This document shows, piece after piece, positions 1-6,940 of a stretch of 7,243 nucleotides of DNA (position 1 is the stretch's first letter; every line of letters starts with the position of its first letter). The notes under the pieces are model-generated. The model did no database searches. It was given only the letters and a program-made list of their open reading frames with translations, and was not told the DNA's origin. The stretch is taken from positions 1 through 7,243 of the forward strand of contig JBEVIU010000112.1 of NCBI GenBank assembly GCA_040510575.1, given 5' to 3'. A program made the translations under genes and the position numbers. This DNA comes from DASUMF01 sp040510575. GTDB taxonomy: Bacteria; Actinomycetota; Acidimicrobiia; IMCC26256; DASPTH01.

Positions 1-474
1 GACGAGTACTTCGCGTTCATCACCGACCTCGTCCGGCCGGTCGGCACCTGGCTGTACGGCCGACGCTTGTACGAGTCGATGGCGGTCTGGGAGACCGACT
101 CGTCGCTTGCCGCGCAGTCCGATCTGTACGCCGACTTCTCGAACGTGTGGAGCTCGGGCGACAAGGTCGTGTACTCGACGACGTTGGATGAGGTGTCGAC
201 CGCGCACACGCGGATCGAACGGCGGATCGATCTCGACGCGGTGCGAGCGATGAAGGCGTCATCGGACCACGACCTCACCGTCGGGGGAGCGAACCTCGCC
301 GCGCAGGTGTTCGACGCGGGGTTGGTCGACGAATGTCATCTGTTCGTCGGGCCGGCCGTCGTCGGCCGGGGCAAGCCTGCGTTCGCGAACGAAGGTCGGT
401 TGCGGCTCGAGCTGGTCGACGAACGCCGCTTCGACAACGGCGTCGTGTACGTCAGGCATCGCGTCGTGAACTGA
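1..474 (+). CDS. Dihydrofolate reductase family protein (RibD C-terminal domain), 5' partial
   Basis: The reading frame is open from base 1 and stops with TGA at 472-474, giving 157 C-terminal residues. The protein resembles the DHFR-like/RibD C-terminal domain family, which are NAD(P)H-dependent reductase folds. Visible family hallmarks are TWLYGRRLYESM near the left end (the loop and helix after the second strand), VVYSTTL in the middle, and the nucleotide-binding stretch TVGGANLAAQVFDAGLVDE followed by a conserved strand ending VGPAVVGRGKPAF. Members are usually about 180-200 residues, so roughly 40 N-terminal residues, including the first strand (typically of the form S-x-D-G-x-I), lie outside the window. 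The substrate is unknown: most stand-alone members are uncharacterised and are not true folate enzymes. The gene converges on the glutaminase gene with 24 bases between the stop codons. The family call is firm and the biochemical role is open. Confidence 0.9.
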   Translation, partial: DEYFAFITDLVRPVGTWLYGRRLYESMAVWETDSSLAAQSDLYADFSNVWSSGDKVVYSTTLDEVSTAHTRIERRIDLDAVRAMKASSDHDLTVGGANLAAQVFDAGLVDECHLFVGPAVVGRGKPAFANEGRLRLELVDERRFDNGVVYVRHRVVN

Positions 475-502
475 CGCGCTGAGCAAGCTGCGCGCGCGTC
501 AG
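471..502. terminator. Inverted repeat spanning both convergent stop codons; probable bidirectional terminator
   Basis: CTGACGCGC at 471-479 is the exact reverse complement of GCGCGTCAG at 494-502, giving a 9-bp GC-rich stem with a 14-base loop. The left arm contains the TGA of the reductase gene and the right arm contains the TGA of the glutaminase gene on the other strand. No T-run follows on either side, so this is not a canonical intrinsic terminator. U-less hairpins have been proposed as terminators in high-GC actinobacteria. The repeat is read directly from the sequence; its function is inferred from position between convergent genes. Confidence 0.5.
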
Positions 503-1491
503 ACGGCTTCGGACGTGAAGAGATTCAGGCCGAGGGCTTCGGAGAGGTACTGCGTGACGAGTTGGCCGCGCACGCTGTTGCCGGCCCCGTCGAGCGGCGG
601 GGAGAAGACGCCGAGGCCACCTTTCCCCGGTGCGATCGTGACGATGCCGCCACTCACGCCGCTCTTGCCGGGGAGGCCGCAGTCGTAGAGCCAGTCGCCG
701 CTGCGCTCGTACAACCCCGACGTGGCGAGCACGGCGAGCACACGCTGGCAGGTCGCAACGTCGACGACCCGCTCGCGGGTCACCGGGTTCACGCCGCCGT
801 CGGCCAAGGTGGCGCCCATCACCGCGAGGTCGTGCGCGGTCACCGAGATCGAACACTGCAACGTGTAGCGCTCGATGGTCTCGACCGGGTCCGCGTGGAG
901 GAAGCCGTAGCCGTCGAGCAGGTGCGCGATGCCTTGGTTGCGGTCGTTGGTCGAGGCTTCCGACTCGAACACGTCCTCGTTGAGTGCGAGGTTGCGGCCC
1001 GCGAAGCGCGACAACCCGTTTCGCACGAAGTCCCAACGCGCGGCCGCGTCATCGCCGGGCACGAGGCTGGTGGTGGCGATCGCCCCCGCATTGACCATCG
1101 GGTTCATCGGTCGACCATCGTTGAGCTCGATTGCCATGACCGAGTTGAACGGCAGCCCGGTGTTGTTCACGCCGAGCGCATCGCGTGCTGCCTCGTGACC
1201 GATTGCGTCGCACACCAACGCGAACACGAACGGCTTCGAGATGCTCTGGATCGAGAAGGGCTGCTCGGTGTCGCCCACCGCCGCGGTGCGCCCGGCCACG
1301 CCGGCCACACAGATGCCGAACCAGTCGGGTGACGCTTCGGCGAGGATCGGGATGTAGTCGGCAACCGCGCCGTCCGACACGGGCGCGTAGCGCTGGTGTG
1401 CGTCGGCGACGAGCTCGAGCACCCGTTCGACGTCGGGAAGGTCACCGGTCGACACGTGCGCACGCACCGGCGGGCCAGGCAAGGAGTTCAC
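499..1491 (-). CDS. glsA: Glutaminase A (serine-dependent beta-lactamase-fold glutaminase)
   Basis: The enzyme hydrolyses L-glutamine to L-glutamate and ammonia in the cytoplasm. Numbering below uses the longest frame (GTG at 1572, 357 residues). The catalytic S-x-x-K is S110/K113 within FSIQSISKPF. The other conserved glutaminase positions are all present at the spacing of the E. coli enzyme: N161 (NPMVNAGA), E205, N212, Y236, Y288 (TSGLYE) and V306 (KSGVSGG). VADYIPILAEASPDWFGI near residue 70 is the usual N-terminal signature. The family is typically near 305-320 residues, so the longest frame carries about 40 poorly conserved N-terminal residues. I place the start at GTG 1491 (codon 28, 330 residues) because TACGGT, a TANNNT -10 box, lies at 1505-1500, eight bases upstream, which suits a leaderless or near-leaderless message. 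No convincing Shine-Dalgarno precedes any candidate; GTG at 1572, 1467 or 1455 remain possible. The gene is divergent from the multidomain glycan protein. Function is firm; the start is not. Confidence 0.94.
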   Translation of the reverse strand: MNSLPGPPVRAHVSTGDLPDVERVLELVADAHQRYAPVSDGAVADYIPILAEASPDWFGICVAGVAGRTAAVGDTEQPFSIQSISKPFVFALVCDAIGHEAARDALGVNNTGLPFNSVMAIELNDGRPMNPMVNAGAIATTSLVPGDDAAARWDFVRNGLSRFAGRNLALNEDVFESEASTNDRNQGIAHLLDGYGFLHADPVETIERYTLQCSISVTAHDLAVMGATLADGGVNPVTRERVVDVATCQRVLAVLATSGLYERSGDWLYDCGLPGKSGVSGGIVTIAPGKGGLGVFSPPLDGAGNSVRGQLVTQYLSEALGLNLFTSEAV

Positions 1492-1619
1492 GGCCGCGAA
1501 CCGTAACGGGTCGGGCGCGCTGCCGGGCACACGACGGTACCTTGTTATCGTTCGCGCCTCTCGAATCACCACGAGCCGGCGCGGCGAGTGGTCTCCCGTA
1601 CGACGAGGTGCGCGTCATC
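1492..1619. promoter_or_regulatory. Divergent promoter region between glutaminase and multidomain glycan protein
   Basis: This gap contains a small AT-rich island at 1538-1553 in otherwise GC-rich DNA. On the + strand TATCGT (1546-1551) and TACCTT (1538-1543) both fit the TANNNT -10 pattern and could serve the multidomain gene, leaving an untranslated leader of about 60 bases. On the - strand TACCGT (1539-1534) and TACGGT (1505-1500) could serve the glutaminase. No good -35 hexamer is seen for any of them. If the glutaminase starts at 1572, part of this region is coding. All assignments are inference from short motifs. Confidence 0.35.
1605..1610 (+). promoter_or_regulatory. Ribosome binding site candidate for the multidomain glycan protein
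   Basis: GAGGTG matches six bases of the anti-Shine-Dalgarno complement. It lies nine bases before GTG 1620 and fifteen before ATG 1626, which is why GTG 1620 is preferred as the start. The two choices differ by only two residues. Confidence 0.45.
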
Positions 1620-4600
1620 GTGACGATGCCAGTGGTGCTCACCATCGACGTCGAGCCCGACCGCCGTCGCACCGACCGCGACCACGCGTCGACGCCGTTC
1701 GGCTTCGAACGCATCCTCGAGCTCGAGCCTCGGATGCGAGACCAGCTGTCGCGCCTCTCTGATTCGGATGCGCGGTTCACCTGGTGCCTTCGCATGGATC
1801 CTCAGATCGCGGACACGTACGGCGACGCCGCGTGGTTCGCCACCGAATATGAGAAGCAGTGGTCGCGCGTCGCCGACGCCCGCGACGTGATCGGCTTGCA
1901 CCCGCACAGCTGGCGATGGCGTGACGGGTGGGTGTCGGATCAAGGCGACGACGACTGGGTCGCGCACTGCATGCAACTCGCGATGCACACCTATCAGTCC
2001 ACGTTTCGACGTCCGTGCGCGGTCTATCGGCACGGCGACGGGTTCATGTCGAACGCGTTGGCGCGCCAACTCGACGAGGCCGGCGTGCGCGTCGACCTCA
2101 CGATCGAGCCCGGGAGCCCGGCACGACGGGGGATCCTCGCCGAGGAAGCGTCGACGGGTTGGCTCCCCGACACGCGCGACGTGCCGTCGCAGGCGTATCG
2201 GCCGTCGGCCTCCGACTTCCGCAAGTCGGACGCGACGAAGTCGAGCGGGCTGATCATGATGCCGTTGACGTCGGGACTGTCGGTCGAGACGCAGCTTCGT
2301 GACGGTCGTCTCGTGCCCACGGGCACGTACGAATGTCTCGCCCTGTGGACCGAACCCGTGCGCTTCGCCCGCATGTTGCGCGCGCACCTTCGCCAGCCAG
2401 GAGTGTCGCACCTGGCCTTCGCCGTGCGCGCCGACATCGGACTGCTCCCGACCGCGTGGTCGTCGGTCGAGGAGAACGTCGCCGAGGTGTGCCGCCAGCT
2501 GGAGGGCCGCCATCAGTGGTGCACCGCGTTGGAGGCGTTGGAGCTCGTCGATCCGGGGGCAGTCGTCGCTCGTCCGGAGGCGGAGGAGCCGGCGGACCGC
2601 GCCGCGCGCGCGAGCGCCTGGCTGCACGGAGTCGACGACCCTGGGTTCCGGGCGCGGGCAGAACCCGAGGCCTACGAGACCCTGATGGAAGATGCCGGCA
2701 GGCTCGTGGCGCGCGTGCAGAGCCTCGGCCTCGATGCCGCTCCCTCGGCATCCTCCGACCCGGAGGCGTCGACGGTGCCGGGAGAGGGTCTGATGCTCGA
2801 CTGGGTCGAGGCCGAGGATCAGGTCGAGTGCCCGACGTGTGGGCGCGAACAACGAGCGACTCGCTTCCTGGAGGTGACGAACCCCAGGATCGGCGCCGCA
2901 CCGGCAGGTGTGTTGCGATGCGCGCGGTGTCGCACCGTCGTGCCCGAGTGGTCGCGCACCGGCTACGACATGACCGACGAGGCCATCGACGAGCACATCG
3001 AGTTCTACGCCGGGCTCGATGCGATGCTCACGACCTTGAGTGCGGTCGAGCCCCGCGCTGGTCTGCGCTTCCTCGATGTCGGCTGCGGCTACGGGTTCGG
3101 GCTCGACCTCGCGCGCTTCGCTTGGGGTTGGGACGTGACGGGGGTCGACCCGTGGAACACGGCGCTGCGCGGGCGCGACGAACTGCACCTCGACATCCGC
3201 ACGAAGGGATTGGACGCGGAACCCGAGCTTCAGGCTGGGCAGTTCGACGTGGTGTTGGCGTCGGAGACGTTGGAGCACGTGCCCGATCCCGCCGGGTTCC
3301 TTCGTCAGGTGCGGGCATGCCTGGCGGACGACGGCGTGCTCGTGATGTCCACCCCCAACGCGGCGTTCGTCGCGCCGGGGAACCCGATGAAAGAGGTGGT
3401 GGCCGCGCTCGGCACCGGTGGCCATCGCTGCCTGGTCGAGCGCGGTGGTCTCGAGACCTTGCTGCACGACGCGGGATTCGACGCCGTCGTCGTCGACGAG
3501 GCGGACACCTCGGTGATGGCGCTGCGTGCCGTGGCGTCTCCCACTGCCGCGGGGCTCGCGCGCTGCCGCGCGCTCGCCACGTCGCCCGACTTCGATCTCC
3601 TCGCGCGCTATTGCGACGCGCGCGCCGATGAGGCGCCACGCGGCTCCGCGCTTCGTCTCGGCTTGGCGGCGCGGCACGTGCAGTACGCGCTCCACGCGGG
3701 TGACGGTGCGCGCGCGGAAGCGGGCTTTGCGCGACTCCGCGACGCGCTGCGCGAACGCCACGGCCTCGACATCGACGAACCCGCGGCGACCAGTGCGCGC
3801 GCGTCCGCGTCAGGTGTGCCGGTGGTCGCCGCGGCCGCGCACTACAGCGCGGGGTTCCTCGACCTCGTGGTGCGCGACCGACCGGAGCGCGCAGCACGGC
3901 AGTTCGCAGCAGCCGCGGTCGCCGCGAGTGTCTCCACGGGCGGGCCCAGCCCCGCTCCCATGTGGCTCCAGATGCGCGCCTTGGGTCACGAAGCGCTGGC
4001 GCTGGCGCGGAGTGATCCGGCGCGCGCCCCCGAAGCGCTCGGCCGAATGCGTCGCGCCGCGCAACGCCTCATCGGTGCCGACGTCGCCGAAGTCGAGGCG
4101 CTGAGCCGGCAAGTGGTGAGCGAGTTGGCGCGCGAGCAGGACGACGCGGACTCCAAGACGAAGGTTGCGCTCGACGAAGACGATCGCGCGCTCCAGGTGA
4201 GCGTGGTGATCCCCGTGTACAACGGCCGACGGCACCTTGCGGAAGCGGTCGAGAGCTTGGCCACGCAGACGCGACCACCCGTCGAGCTGATCGTGATCGA
4301 CGACGGCTCGTCGGACGACGGACCCGCGGTGCTCGAGGCCGTGGACGCACCGTTCCCGATTCGCATCGTCCGTCAAGCCCGTGCGGGCCAGTCGACGGCG
4401 CGCAACCGAGGCGTCGAGCTCGCGCAGGGCGAGCTGCTCGCGTTCCTCGACCAGGACGACACGTGGCACCCGCATCACCTCGAGGCGATGTGCGCGCACT
4501 TCGAAGACGCGCCGCTGGTTGGCTGGGTGTTCAGCGATTTCGACGAGATCGATGAGGACGGGCGCACCGTCACGCTCTCGTTCCTCCGCGAGAACTCGGT

Positions 4601-5195
4601 GCAACATCCGCGGCGCACCCTCACTGCGTGCCTGGCGCAGAACCTGATGGTCATCCCGTCGGCCAGCGTGATGCGGCGCAGCATGTTCACCGCACTCGGC
4701 GGCTTCGACGAACAGCTGCAGGGCTACGAGGACGACGACCTCTACGTGCGGGCGTTCCGTGCCGGATGGCAGCTCGTGTTCGAGCCGCAGTCGCTCACTC
4801 GATTTCGCGTGCACCCGTCGAGCTCGTCGGCCAACAGCCGTTTCGCCGAGAGCCGTCGACGGTTCTGCGACAAGCTCGAGCTCACCGTGCCCGACGATCG
4901 ACGGCTCAGCCGCTACTACATGCGCGACGTGGTCGCGCCGCGGTTCTTCCAGGACGCGCTCAACGACTACGTGCGTGCGGTCGGGCAACGCGACTGGGAC
5001 GGCGCGCAGGCGCGATTGCTCGATCTCGAGCACTTCGCGGCGCTCCATCGCAACCATGCCACGCTGCGATGGAAGCTCACGGCGCTCCGCAACCCGCAGC
5101 TGTTCCGTCGGATGCTGCGCGCCAACGACGCGATCCCGTTCTCGCCGCGCATCATGCGCGACTCGGCGTTCCGGCTGCGCGAGCCGCGCGAGTGA
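1620..5195 (+). CDS. Multidomain protein: NodB-like deacetylase + zinc ribbon/SAM methyltransferase + GT2 glycosyltransferase
   Basis: This is one uninterrupted 1191-residue frame. Residues 6-310 resemble a polysaccharide deacetylase (NodB-like) domain: LTIDVEPD with D10 and E12, IGLHPHSW with H94/H96, and a YRHGDGF segment near 136-142 leading into GVRVDLTIEPG. Residues 404-437 hold C404-PT-C407 and C434-AR-C437, a probable zinc ribbon. Residues 455-630 form a class I SAM methyltransferase: motif I LDVGCGYG (485-492), acidic D510 in TGVDPW, FDVVLASETLEHVPDP (542-557) and VLVMSTPN (573-580). Residues 640-855 are Ala/Arg-rich and probably helical, with no family recognised. Residues 860-1070 are a family 2 glycosyltransferase: VSVVIPVYNG, VIDDGSSDDG (D894/D895), the DxD-like LDQDD (944-947) and the base motif YEDDDLYVRAF (E1037/D1038). 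A helical tail of about 120 residues follows. No signal peptide or membrane helix is seen, so a cytoplasmic protein acting on nucleotide-sugar-linked or lipid-linked glycans is inferred. Likely role: building or modifying a surface polysaccharide or glycoconjugate; donor and acceptor are unknown. ATG 1626 is the alternative start. No other glycan gene is visible beside it. Confidence 0.88.
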   Translation: MTMPVVLTIDVEPDRRRTDRDHASTPFGFERILELEPRMRDQLSRLSDSDARFTWCLRMDPQIADTYGDAAWFATEYEKQWSRVADARDVIGLHPHSWRWRDGWVSDQGDDDWVAHCMQLAMHTYQSTFRRPCAVYRHGDGFMSNALARQLDEAGVRVDLTIEPGSPARRGILAEEASTGWLPDTRDVPSQAYRPSASDFRKSDATKSSGLIMMPLTSGLSVETQLRDGRLVPTGTYECLALWTEPVRFARMLRAHLRQPGVSHLAFAVRADIGLLPTAWSSVEENVAEVCRQLEGRHQWCTALEALELVDPGAVVARPEAEEPADRAARASAWLHGVDDPGFRARAEPEAYETLMEDAGRLVARVQSLGLDAAPSASSDPEASTVPGEGLMLDWVEAEDQVECPTCGREQRATRFLEVTNPRIGAAPAGVLRCARCRTVVPEWSRTGYDMTDEAIDEHIEFYAGLDAMLTTLSAVEPRAGLRFLDVGCGYGFGLDLARFAWGWDVTGVDPWNTALRGRDELHLDIRTKGLDAEPELQAGQFDVVLASETLEHVPDPAGFLRQVRACLADDGVLVMSTPNAAFVAPGNPMKEVVAALGTGGHRCLVERGGLETLLHDAGFDAVVVDEADTSVMALRAVASPTAAGLARCRALATSPDFDLLARYCDARADEAPRGSALRLGLAARHVQYALHAGDGARAEAGFARLRDALRERHGLDIDEPAATSARASASGVPVVAAAAHYSAGFLDLVVRDRPERAARQFAAAAVAASVSTGGPSPAPMWLQMRALGHEALALARSDPARAPEALGRMRRAAQRLIGADVAEVEALSRQVVSELAREQDDADSKTKVALDEDDRALQVSVVIPVYNGRRHLAEAVESLATQTRPPVELIVIDDGSSDDGPAVLEAVDAPFPIRIVRQARAGQSTARNRGVELAQGELLAFLDQDDTWHPHHLEAMCAHFEDAPLVGWVFSDFDEIDEDGRTVTLSFLRENSVQHPRRTLTACLAQNLMVIPSASVMRRSMFTALGGFDEQLQGYEDDDLYVRAFRAGWQLVFEPQSLTRFRVHPSSSSANSRFAESRRRFCDKLELTVPDDRRLSRYYMRDVVAPRFFQDALNDYVRAVGQRDWDGAQARLLDLEHFAALHRNHATLRWKLTALRNPQLFRRMLRANDAIPFSPRIMRDSAFRLREPRE

Positions 5196-5197
5196 GA

Positions 5198-5224
5198 CGC
5201 GGTCGTCATGACGACGACACCGCG
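5198..5224. terminator. GC-rich hairpin in convergent gap; probable bidirectional terminator
   Basis: CGCGGTCGTC (5198-5207) pairs with GACGACACCGCG (5213-5224) to give a 10-bp stem with a two-base bulge (5217-5218) and a five-base loop. The same stretch contains a perfect 14-base palindrome, GTCGTCATGACGAC (5202-5215). It lies 2 bases past the stop of the + strand glycan gene and 27 bases past the stop of the - strand transporter. No T-tract flanks it. The pairing is directly visible; the terminator role is inferred from location. Confidence 0.5.
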
Positions 5225-5251
5225 ATCGAGTCCGACGCCCGACCGCACTTC

Positions 5252-6847
5252 TCAGCCGAAGTCCATGCCTTCGAGCTGCGCGGCGGGTTCGATGTCGGGC
5301 AGGCGTCGCATGCGGAACGCGTTGAGGAAGCCCACGAAGCTGGCGAGGGCGGGGACCAACAACGCGACCTGCAATGAACGGTCGCGTGCTTCGGCGTTGA
5401 TGTCGAGGATCTCGGCCTGCACGTCCTTCGGCTCGTCGGCGATCTGACTCGCCAGCTTGGTGTTGCTCATCACCTCGGCGTCGTGCTCGAGCGTTGCCGA
5501 GATCTGCGCTTGTTGTGACGCCGGGATGACGTTGCTGTCTTCCGTCAACGTGGTGAACGTGAACGACAGCGCGGCGAGCATCACGCCGCCCGCGACCGCG
5601 AGGCCGAACGACAGACCGAACGATCCCGCGGCGGAGTTCACGCCCGCGGCTTCGCTCACCCGTGCTTCCTCGATGGGGGACAACGTGTAGTTGTTGAGTT
5701 GCGAGACGAGGAGCCCGAGGCCCGAACCGGTGATGAGCAGTGGCACGAACAACCACCATCCCGAGTCGGACCGTGGCACGAGCGGGATGATCGCGACCAT
5801 CCCGATCGTGCTGAGCGCGAATCCGACCAGCACGAGGTTGGCCGGTCGCCGCTTGCCCGCACGCCTTCCCGCGATCAGGGCGACCGCGAACATGCTCAAC
5901 GACAGCGGTGCGAGCGAGAGGCCGGCCTGCATCGCGTCGTACTCGAGCGTCATCTGCAGGAAGATCGGGAGCACGATCATCGCTCCACCGAGCGTGATCT
6001 GCTGCAGCATCTGCTGCGACACACCCACTTGGAAGTGCGGGAACCGGAACAGATCTGGATCGAGCAACGTGACCTTGCCGGCGCGCTTGCGCCTGACCAG
6101 CCACCATGCGAACACCCCGAGCGAGACCGCGCCGAACGCCATGAGGAGCGCGACGTACTCGCCGCCTTCCTGCCACACGAGGATGCCGAGCACGACGCCA
6201 CCCATGCCGACGACCGACAGCGCCGCACCGACCACGTCGACCTTGCGCTCGCCCGTGTATTCGACGTCGCGGATCAAGCCGAGTTGCGAGAGCACCACGA
6301 CGATGATCACCACTTCGAGCCCGAAGCCCACGCGCCACGACAAGTAGGTGGTGACGAAGCCGCCGAGCAGCGGGCCGACCGCCGCCGCGATCGCGGCCGA
6401 CGCGCCCACCATCGCGTAGGCACGCGTGCGCGCCGCCCCGTCGAAGTTGCCGTGGATCAACGACTGCATCGCCGGCAGCAGCAGCGACGCGCCGAGCCCG
6501 CCGATGATCGCCCAGAACACGATCACAGCCGTGAGCCCCTGCGCCAACGTCATCGCCAGCGCGCCGATCGCGTACGCGAGGAGGCCGATGACGTAGGCCT
6601 TCTTGCGGCCGATGAGGTCGCCCACCTTGCTGCTGATCAGGATGAACGCGGCCGACACGAGCGCCTCGAGTGCGATGGCGGACTGCACGCCGCTGACCGT
6701 GGTGCCCAGGTCGTGCACGACCGCGGAGATCGAAACGTTCATCAGTGACGTGTCGACGACGAGCACGAACATCGCCATCGCGAGCAGGATGGAGAGTCGG
6801 GTGCTCCCCGACGAAGGGGCGTCGTTCGCCGCGGCGGCTTCGGGCAC
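5252..6847 (-). CDS. MFS multidrug efflux transporter, DHA2 (14-TMS) type
   Basis: The product is a 531-residue integral membrane protein, probably a proton-coupled exporter of drugs or other small molecules. Visible motifs are the DHA2 helix-1 signature LVVDTSLMNVSI (29-40), loop 2-3 motif A GDLIGRKKAYVIG (76-88) and the antiporter motif C VGPLLGGFVT (157-166), followed by SWRVGFGLEV. About 14 hydrophobic segments can be counted: near 17-37, 55-72, 84-103, 105-130, 145-166, 170-192, 204-224, 230-251, 273-296, 306-327, 336-357, 364-384, 403-428 and 490-510. A hydrophilic stretch of about 60 residues (431-490), rich in Asp, Glu, Gln and Ala, separates the last two and probably faces outside, as in other DHA2 proteins. 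The start is GTG 6847: no ATG occurs before helix 1, and a TANNNT box lies exactly six bases upstream. The gene is divergent from the cyclase-domain gene and convergent with the glycan protein. The substrate cannot be told from sequence; no adjacent TetR- or MarR-type repressor gene is present in the window. Confidence 0.93.
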   Translation of the reverse strand: MPEAAAANDAPSSGSTRLSILLAMAMFVLVVDTSLMNVSISAVVHDLGTTVSGVQSAIALEALVSAAFILISSKVGDLIGRKKAYVIGLLAYAIGALAMTLAQGLTAVIVFWAIIGGLGASLLLPAMQSLIHGNFDGAARTRAYAMVGASAAIAAAVGPLLGGFVTTYLSWRVGFGLEVVIIVVVLSQLGLIRDVEYTGERKVDVVGAALSVVGMGGVVLGILVWQEGGEYVALLMAFGAVSLGVFAWWLVRRKRAGKVTLLDPDLFRFPHFQVGVSQQMLQQITLGGAMIVLPIFLQMTLEYDAMQAGLSLAPLSLSMFAVALIAGRRAGKRRPANLVLVGFALSTIGMVAIIPLVPRSDSGWWLFVPLLITGSGLGLLVSQLNNYTLSPIEEARVSEAAGVNSAAGSFGLSFGLAVAGGVMLAALSFTFTTLTEDSNVIPASQQAQISATLEHDAEVMSNTKLASQIADEPKDVQAEILDINAEARDRSLQVALLVPALASFVGFLNAFRMRRLPDIEPAAQLEGMDFG

Positions 6848-6859
6848 GGGCGGAGCGTA
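6848..6859 (-). promoter_or_regulatory. Putative leaderless promoter -10 box of the MFS transporter
   Basis: Read on the - strand, TACGCT (6859-6854) fits the actinobacterial TANNNT -10 consensus. It is followed by six bases (CCGCCC) and then the GTG start. That spacing would place the transcription start on the G of GTG, giving a leaderless message, which fits the absence of any Shine-Dalgarno-like purine run. A weak -35 candidate TGCACC (6882-6877) lies at a 17-base spacing. The spacing is observed; the promoter role is inference. Confidence 0.45.
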
Positions 6860-6898
6860 GAGGCACGGCGTGTGACGGTGCACCACCCAGCGACCTGG

Positions 6899-6920
6899 GA
6901 TACTGACTCCGGTCAGCGTC
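6899..6920. repeat. Imperfect inverted repeat in the transporter/cyclase divergent gap
   Basis: CTGAC (6903-6907) and GTCAG (6912-6916) form perfect five-base arms around TCCG. The symmetry continues outward with one mismatch, one G-T pair and two further pairs to 6899 and 6920. It overlaps GATACT (6899-6904), a weak -10 candidate for the cyclase gene. It could be an operator or a leader hairpin; the arms are short enough that chance is possible. Confidence 0.3.
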
Positions 6921-6932
6921 GCCGACAGCACG

Positions 6933-6940
6933 AGGAAGGA
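6933..6940 (+). promoter_or_regulatory. Shine-Dalgarno site of the cyclase-domain gene
   Basis: AGGAAGGA is a strong purine-rich ribosome binding site lying six bases before GTG 6947, and it fixes that codon as the start. It contrasts with the apparently SD-less start of the divergent transporter. Confidence 0.7.

Noticed and set aside
562..1332. 256-residue + strand frame opposite the glutaminase
   Set aside because: It is antisense to every catalytic motif of the glutaminase and shows no family resemblance of its own.
1185..1619. Upstream extension of the + strand multidomain frame to 1185
   Set aside because: It lies antisense to conserved glutaminase coding sequence, its translation is Arg/Ala/Pro-rich without any family resemblance, and a GAGGTG site precedes GTG 1620.
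1566..3761. 731-residue open frame on the - strand opposite the multidomain gene
   Set aside because: Its Arg/His-rich translation shows no domain; long antisense frames are expected in GC-rich coding DNA, and the + strand frame has clear enzyme motifs.
5202..5215. 14-base palindrome considered as an attachment site or transposon end
   Set aside because: No integrase, transposase, direct repeat or matching copy is seen nearby; its place between convergent stops fits a terminator better.
5699..6748. 349-residue + strand frame opposite the transporter
   Set aside because: Its composition is dominated by Arg, His, Asp and Glu, the typical antisense of hydrophobic membrane codons. The - strand frame has MFS motifs and 14 hydrophobic segments.
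3810..6866. 1018-residue open frame on the - strand across the GT2 region and the transporter
   Set aside because: It overlaps two genes with clear motifs in other frames, has an Arg-rich composition and shows no recognisable domain; it is a GC-bias shadow.
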